In this document: positions 22,167 through 23,489 of the stretch, piece after piece
How positions within the stretch are numbered: position 1 is the stretch's first letter
Layout: each line of letters starts with the position of its first letter
NCBI GenBank assembly: GCA_045645805.1
Contig: JAZRJL010000009.1
Coordinates: 1-23,489 of the forward strand
DNA length: 23,489 nucleotides
From: SIG440 sp045645805
Lineage (GTDB): Bacteria > Bacillota > Clostridia > Monoglobales > Monoglobaceae
Reading direction: 5' to 3'
The notes under the pieces: generated by a model
What the model was told of the DNA's origin: nothing
Databases searched by the model: none
The model's input: only the letters and a program-made list of their open reading frames with translations
Position numbers and translations under genes: made by a program

Positions 22167-23285
22167 ATGAATTCAGGCCTCTATATCCACATTCCGTTTT
22201 GCAAATCAAAGTGCAAATACTGCGACTTTAATTCTTTTGCAAATCACGAAAAGGATATAGAGCCTTATTTTTCTGCGCTGAATAACGAAATATCCGCCTG
22301 GTCAAAAAAACTTTCCGGCAGGCATTTTGACACAGTTTATTTTGGCGGCGGAACACCTTCGTTTGTCGACCCCTCCATTTTATGTAAATGTATTAAGCAT
22401 ATCAAAAAAAGTTTTTCCCTTTCGTCTGATTGTGAAATTACTGTTGAGTGCAATCCGGGAACAATCGGCTTTGACGGCCTTAAAAAGCTGAAATTAGCAG
22501 GCGTAAACCGTATAAGCATTGGTCTGCAATCAACAGACAATCAAATATTGTCCGTTCTTGGAAGAATACACTCGGTTAACGATTTTGAAGAATGCCTTGC
22601 CGCTGCCCGACTTGCCGGCTTTGATAACATTTCCCTTGACCTGATGTACGGTCTGCCCGATATGACCATAAAAAAATGGGAAAAAACTCTTGAAAAAGCA
22701 GTTTCATATCAGCCACAGCACATCTCTGCATATGCTCTCAAGATTGAAGACGGGACTCCTTTCTCAAAAATGCATCTTAACCTCCCCGACGAGGATTTAT
22801 GTGCAGATATGTACGAAAAAGCAGTTGATTTTTTGCGTCAAAACGGATACTGTCGTTATGAGATTTCAAATTTTGCCCTGCCGGGCAAGGAATCCCGACA
22901 CAATCAAAAATATTGGGAATGCTGTGATTTTCTGGGGCTTGGAGCAGGTGCATATTCCTGTATAAACAATGTAAGATTTAACAACGCAGCGGATATCGTT
23001 GAATATATTCAAAAGGTGAATTCCACAGGCTTTGCCATGAATGAAAAAGAGGAAATTTCTTTTGCCGAACAAATGTCCGAATTTGTGTTTTTAGGCCTTA
23101 GGTGCGAAAAGGGAATATCGAAAACAGAATTTAAAAATAGATTTGGGGAAAATATAAAGGATTGCTTTGGGCACCAAATAGAAAAGTACATTAATCTTGG
23201 TTTCTTAATTGATGAAAATGATTTTTTGCGTTTTTCAGACAAAGGCTTTTTTGTAAGCAATGCCATACTCTCGGACTTTATTTAA
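22167..23285 (+). CDS. hemW: heme chaperone HemW (radical SAM)
   Basis: A 372-residue radical SAM protein of the HemN/HemW family that binds heme and a 4Fe-4S cluster. The cluster motif CxxxCxxC is at Cys12/16/19 (FCKSKCKYCDF) with Asp where HemN proper has a fourth cysteine, so HemW rather than coproporphyrinogen dehydrogenase. The SAM loop GGGTPS is at 60-65, and LMYGLPDMT and GLGAGAYS occur later. The ATG at 22167 fits AAAGGAG (7 nt away). A TTG at 22164 is less well spaced. It is 105 nt after lepA, separated by a REP-like hairpin, with which it commonly shares an operon. HemW or a HemN-like oxygen-independent role can only be told apart by the cysteine pattern here. Confidence 0.94.
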   Translation: MNSGLYIHIPFCKSKCKYCDFNSFANHEKDIEPYFSALNNEISAWSKKLSGRHFDTVYFGGGTPSFVDPSILCKCIKHIKKSFSLSSDCEITVECNPGTIGFDGLKKLKLAGVNRISIGLQSTDNQILSVLGRIHSVNDFEECLAAARLAGFDNISLDLMYGLPDMTIKKWEKTLEKAVSYQPQHISAYALKIEDGTPFSKMHLNLPDEDLCADMYEKAVDFLRQNGYCRYEISNFALPGKESRHNQKYWECCDFLGLGAGAYSCINNVRFNNAADIVEYIQKVNSTGFAMNEKEEISFAEQMSEFVFLGLRCEKGISKTEFKNRFGENIKDCFGHQIEKYINLGFLIDENDFLRFSDKGFFVSNAILSDFI

Positions 23286-23293
23286 AATTTGAA

Positions 23294-23340
23294 CCAAAGG
23301 TCTTGCATAAAGTATGGAAGTATGGTATACTGACCTTTGG
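23294..23340 (+). promoter_or_regulatory. promoter enclosed by a 9-bp inverted repeat
   Basis: TTGCAT (23303-23308), 17 bp, TATACT (23326-23331) with TGG before the -10. Exactly outside it lie CCAAAGGTC (23294-23302) and GACCTTTGG (23332-23340), perfect complements that abut the -35 and -10. The tRNA-like start at 23351 lies about where a transcript from this promoter would begin. Confidence 0.6.
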
Positions 23341-23350
23341 AAATTTATAT

Positions 23351-23374
23351 GCCCCCGTAGTAAAGAGGATATAA
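23351..23374 (+). pseudogene. tRNA-Arg-like 5' fragment, broken in the D-arm
   Basis: GCCCCCGTAGTAAAGAGGATATAA looks like the acceptor 5' strand, TA, and D-arm start of a bacterial tRNA-Arg. The expected 3' D-stem strand (TTAC) does not follow; a direct repeat begins instead. The remainder of the tRNA is not seen before the window ends. Confidence 0.35.
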
Positions 23375-23489
23375 GAACCGCACGCCGTATACAAAATCAT
23401 AGATTTTGACGGCTGAGCGAACCTTGTTATTCGCGTCTGCTCGTAATAAGAACCGCACGCCGTATACAAAATCATAGATTTTGACGGCT
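23371..23489. repeat. 44-bp direct repeat, two copies with a 31-bp spacer
   Basis: The units 23371-23414 and 23446-23489 are identical over 44 bp, giving a 75-bp period. Each can fold through GCCGT/ACGGC and CAAAATC/GATTTTG (loop ATA). The spacer (23415-23445) also folds (GCGAA/TTCGC inside GAGC/GCTC). The second copy runs to the window edge, so array length is unknown. It is not a normal CRISPR: repeat longer than usual, spacer itself structured, only one spacer visible. Confidence 0.85.

Noticed and set aside
23278..23475. 65-residue minus-strand frame with a repeated MILYTACGSY peptide
   Set aside because: The peptide repeat is simply the 44-bp DNA repeat translated; no binding site or protein features.
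23371..23489. CRISPR array
   Set aside because: Only two units and one spacer are visible, the unit is 44 bp with an internal hairpin, the spacer is itself a hairpin, and no cas gene is in the window. Extension could reopen this.
23286..23489. CIRCE operator expected before hrcA downstream of hemW
   Set aside because: No TTAGCACTC/GAGTGCTAA pair is present; if hrcA follows, it lies beyond the window.

Overview
The window looks like a chromosomal segment of a low-to-moderate GC Firmicute, most likely an uncultured anaerobic member of class Clostridia. The grounds are strong AGGAGG-type ribosome binding sites, near-consensus sigma-A promoters (TTGACA-17-TATAAT before glnN), a type III glutamine synthetase, a pyrophosphate-type phosphofructokinase, S-layer-homology (SLH) surface proteins and the lepA-hemW gene order. 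Taxonomy is inferred from gene content only. Most of the window is well-known housekeeping and cell-envelope genes. The unusual material lies in the intergenic regions.

Layout. Bases 1-940 hold the 3' part of argF (+), ended by a bidirectional hairpin. Bases 992-3158 (-) carry a YyaL/DUF255 thioredoxin-fold protein and a 42-residue hydrophilic protein. Bases 3238-3757 contain no credible gene but at least nine hairpins, two decayed tRNA-like 3' ends and a duplicated 3' end of the adjacent tRNA-Trp gene. tRNA-Trp(CCA) and rpsT follow (-), diverging from glnN (+). A PPi-type phosphofructokinase (-) diverges from a short-chain dehydrogenase (+). A preQ1-I riboswitch precedes queT (+). lrgAB (-) diverges from a DUF1273/SLOG gene (+).

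Bases 11050-18804 form a cell-surface block: a small one-helix membrane protein (-), a YcdB-like protein with C-terminal SLH repeats (-), an SLH protein (-) and a divergent 986-residue SLH protein with an Asn/Thr/Ser linker (+). A second hairpin cluster (13547-13726) separates the first two SLH genes and includes a perfect 20-bp palindrome. From 19066 an extended -10 promoter and a foldable leader drive galE, followed closely by lepA and hemW, with a REP-like hairpin between the last two. The window ends in a promoter enclosed by an inverted repeat, a tRNA-Arg-like 5' fragment, and two copies of a 44-bp hairpin-forming direct repeat.

I do not see a complete new defence or mobile system. The best leads are (i) the composite hairpin elements that co-occur with tRNA fragments at 3238-3779 and 23294-23489, (ii) the divergent SLH surface pair, (iii) the galE leader and (iv) the 42-residue protein.
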